This document shows, in pieces, positions 5,345 through 5,864 of a stretch of DNA of 5,864 nt (the stretch's first letter is position 1; each line of letters starts with the position of its first letter). Source of the stretch: Spirochaetaceae bacterium (GTDB lineage: Bacteria > Spirochaetota > Spirochaetia > Treponematales > Breznakiellaceae). Below the pieces are notes generated by a model, which was given only the letters and a program-made list of their open reading frames with translations, was not told the origin of the DNA and did no database searches. A program made the position numbers and the translations under genes. The stretch is taken from contig JAITGJ010000131.1 of NCBI GenBank assembly GCA_031280705.1, forward strand, positions 1-5,864, written 5' to 3'.

Positions 5345-5367
5345 GGGTTTTGCCGGAGGCAAAACCC
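5345..5367. repeat. Perfect 10-bp hairpin, GGA loop
   Basis: GGGTTTTGCC (5345-5354) and GGCAAAACCC (5358-5367) pair perfectly around GGA. The stem resembles that of 5475-5501 (GGnTTTTGC); the third pair differs but stays paired (G5347-C5365 against C5477-G5499). It starts two bases after the previous hairpin. Confidence 0.8.
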
Positions 5368-5423
5368 TGCATCTGCCCGGAGGATCTCCCGCCAGGCCCG
5401 CTCACAGCCCCGTCCCCAAGCCT

Positions 5424-5459
5424 CCCTGTGCAATCCGCACGGATGCGGATTGCACAGGG
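5424..5459. repeat. Perfect 16-bp hairpin, family C copy 1
   Basis: CCCTGTGCAATCCGCA (5424-5439) and TGCGGATTGCACAGGG (5444-5459) pair perfectly around CGGA. The central ATCCGCACGGAT (5433-5444) is identical to 5511-5522 in the second copy. The outer stem differs between the copies by compensated pairs. Confidence 0.85.
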
Positions 5460-5474
5460 TTCGCGCGTCGCCCT

Positions 5475-5501
5475 GGCTTTTGCGGCTCCGCCGCGAAAGC
5501 C
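5475..5501. repeat. 12-bp hairpin, TCC loop
   Basis: GGCTTTTGCGGC (5475-5486) and GCCGCGAAAGCC (5490-5501) pair at all positions except one T-G, around TCC. It overlaps the first bases of the next hairpin by two bases, so only one of the two can form fully at a time. Confidence 0.75.
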
Positions 5502-5539
5502 CTGCCCAATATCCGCACGGATACGGATATTGGGCAGGG
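5500..5539. repeat. Perfect 16-bp hairpin, family C copy 2
   Basis: CCCTGCCCAATATCCG (5500-5515) and CGGATATTGGGCAGGG (5524-5539) pair perfectly around an 8-base loop. Compared with 5424-5459 it has two compensated substitutions (C5505-G5534 for T5429-A5454, and C5506-G5533 for G5430-C5453) and one extra AT dinucleotide in each arm. Confidence 0.85.
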
Positions 5540-5557
5540 CAAATTGGGCAGGGCAAA
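5530..5557 (+). repeat. Tandem 14-base duplication of a hairpin end
   Basis: TTGGGCAGGGCAAA occurs at 5530-5543 and immediately again at 5544-5557. The first copy contains the right end of the family C hairpin, so the duplication happened after that hairpin was in place. It ends two bases before the -35 box of the next gene. Confidence 0.8.
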
Positions 5558-5559
5558 TC

Positions 5560-5588
5560 TTGCGTTCCGGAGTTATTTATGGTATAAT
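5560..5588 (+). promoter_or_regulatory. Promoter of the right-edge lipoprotein gene
   Basis: TTGCGT (5560-5565), a 17-base spacer and a perfect -10 TATAAT (5583-5588), preceded by TGG (extended -10). The predicted leader is about 25 bases long and contains GAGGA (5608-5612), seven bases before the ATG. This is the only plus-strand gene here with an ordinary leader and Shine-Dalgarno. Confidence 0.75.
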
Positions 5589-5619
5589 TGAACTATACCT
5601 TGTTTCCGAGGATTATCCT

Positions 5620-5864
5620 ATGAAGAAATACGCCGGTTTTATCGTCCTTGCGGCTTCCGCCCTTTTCGCCTTCAGCGCCTGTAATGTCGCCTGGACCAAC
5701 GCCCCGGAGCAGTTTTTCATTGAACATACCCTGATCCCTTACGAGCGGGGACTCGTGCCCTCTGGGTACGCCGCGCCGGGACCCGAGGGCGTGATCCTCA
5801 TCCCGCCGGGAGACGCCGCGCTTACCCTGCGCCTCGACAACCCACGGCATTACTTTCTCAATTT
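5620..5864 (+). CDS. Lipoprotein of unknown function, N-terminal part
   Basis: The gene starts at ATG 5620, seven bases after GAGGA, and is open to the right edge (81 full codons). Residues 1-20, MKKYAGFIVLAASALFAFSA, form a classic signal sequence: two lysines, a hydrophobic core, then FSA before C21. This fits the relaxed spirochaetal lipobox, with C21 as the lipidated residue. The mature part begins CNVAWTNAPEQFFIEHT, then has Gly/Pro-rich turns and alternating hydrophobic residues (GVILIPPG, AALTLRLDNP), suggesting a beta-rich extracytoplasmic domain. The protein should be exported and anchored to a membrane. No catalytic motif is visible in the available part and the family is not recognised. 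The hairpin array and tandem duplication lie directly upstream of its promoter. Confidence 0.8.
   Translation, partial: MKKYAGFIVLAASALFAFSACNVAWTNAPEQFFIEHTLIPYERGLVPSGYAAPGPEGVILIPPGDAALTLRLDNPRHYFLN

Larger units (their letters stand above)
5009..5619 (+). other. 611-base intergenic region: decayed left half, hairpin array in right half
   Basis: No frame here has a start signal with a recognisable product; the frames crossing 5222-5591 are made of repeat sequence read through. The left half (5009-5235) holds a small GC hairpin after the stop and a spaced inverted repeat (5095-5163). The right half holds one lone arm of a family B repeat (5236-5251), five hairpins (5318-5539) and a 14-base tandem duplication (5530-5557), then the promoter of the next gene. 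Confidence 0.7.

Noticed and set aside
4670..5362. 230-residue open frame on the minus strand
   Set aside because: It spans the end of the large gene and repeat-filled intergenic DNA, and its sequence is low in recognisable protein character. It has no start signal.
5222..5591. Plus-strand frames of 121 and 84 residues across the hairpin array
   Set aside because: They are translations of palindromes (for example LCNPHGCGLHR and QYPHGYGYW) with no ribosome binding site.

Overview
This is a GC-rich bacterial chromosomal window. The likeliest source is a spirochaete of the Treponema type, perhaps gut-associated. I infer this from the relaxed lipobox of the last gene, the overall look of the 714-residue protein and the many short palindromic repeats between genes. 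No rRNA, tRNA or phylogenetic marker is present, so this is a judgement and not an identification. There is no CRISPR array, insertion sequence or tRNA.

Layout. (1) Positions 1-225, minus strand: the start of a gene with a strong ribosome binding site and a lipoprotein-like N-terminus. It runs off the left edge, and its open frame passes through three hairpin repeats. (2) 226-642: no convincing gene, but three back-to-back hairpins (248-353) and a run of eight G. (3) 643-945, minus: a 100-residue membrane protein with an HDHEH...CxxC metal-ligand motif. A strong promoter sits almost on its start codon and a Fur-family-like operator overlaps both. (4) 1147-1965, minus: a radical SAM protein of the spore-photolyase-like (SPL) family. 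(5) 2100-2723, plus: a rhomboid intramembrane serine protease, transcribed divergently from (4). (6) 2864-5008, plus: a large protein with an N-terminal winged-helix-like region and a C-terminal domain resembling the plasmid pRiA4b ORF-3 family. (7) 5009-5619: a 611-base gap whose right half is a dense array of perfect or near-perfect hairpins, ending two bases before the promoter of the next gene. (8) 5620-5864, plus: the N-terminal part of a lipoprotein, cut by the right edge.

How the parts relate. The two left minus-strand genes may form a metal-related unit (a metal-binding small protein followed by a lipoprotein), but the 417-base repeat-filled gap between them makes this uncertain. The SPL-like protein, rhomboid and large protein show no obvious shared pathway.

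Two patterns stand out. First, several hairpin repeats occur as diverged pairs, and the differences between copies keep the stems paired (compensated substitutions). They therefore look like a mobile or structurally maintained palindromic repeat population. Second, four predicted promoters share a TGn extended -10 element. In three of them the -10 box lies only 6-10 bases before an ATG that has no Shine-Dalgarno sequence, which predicts leaderless or nearly leaderless mRNAs.
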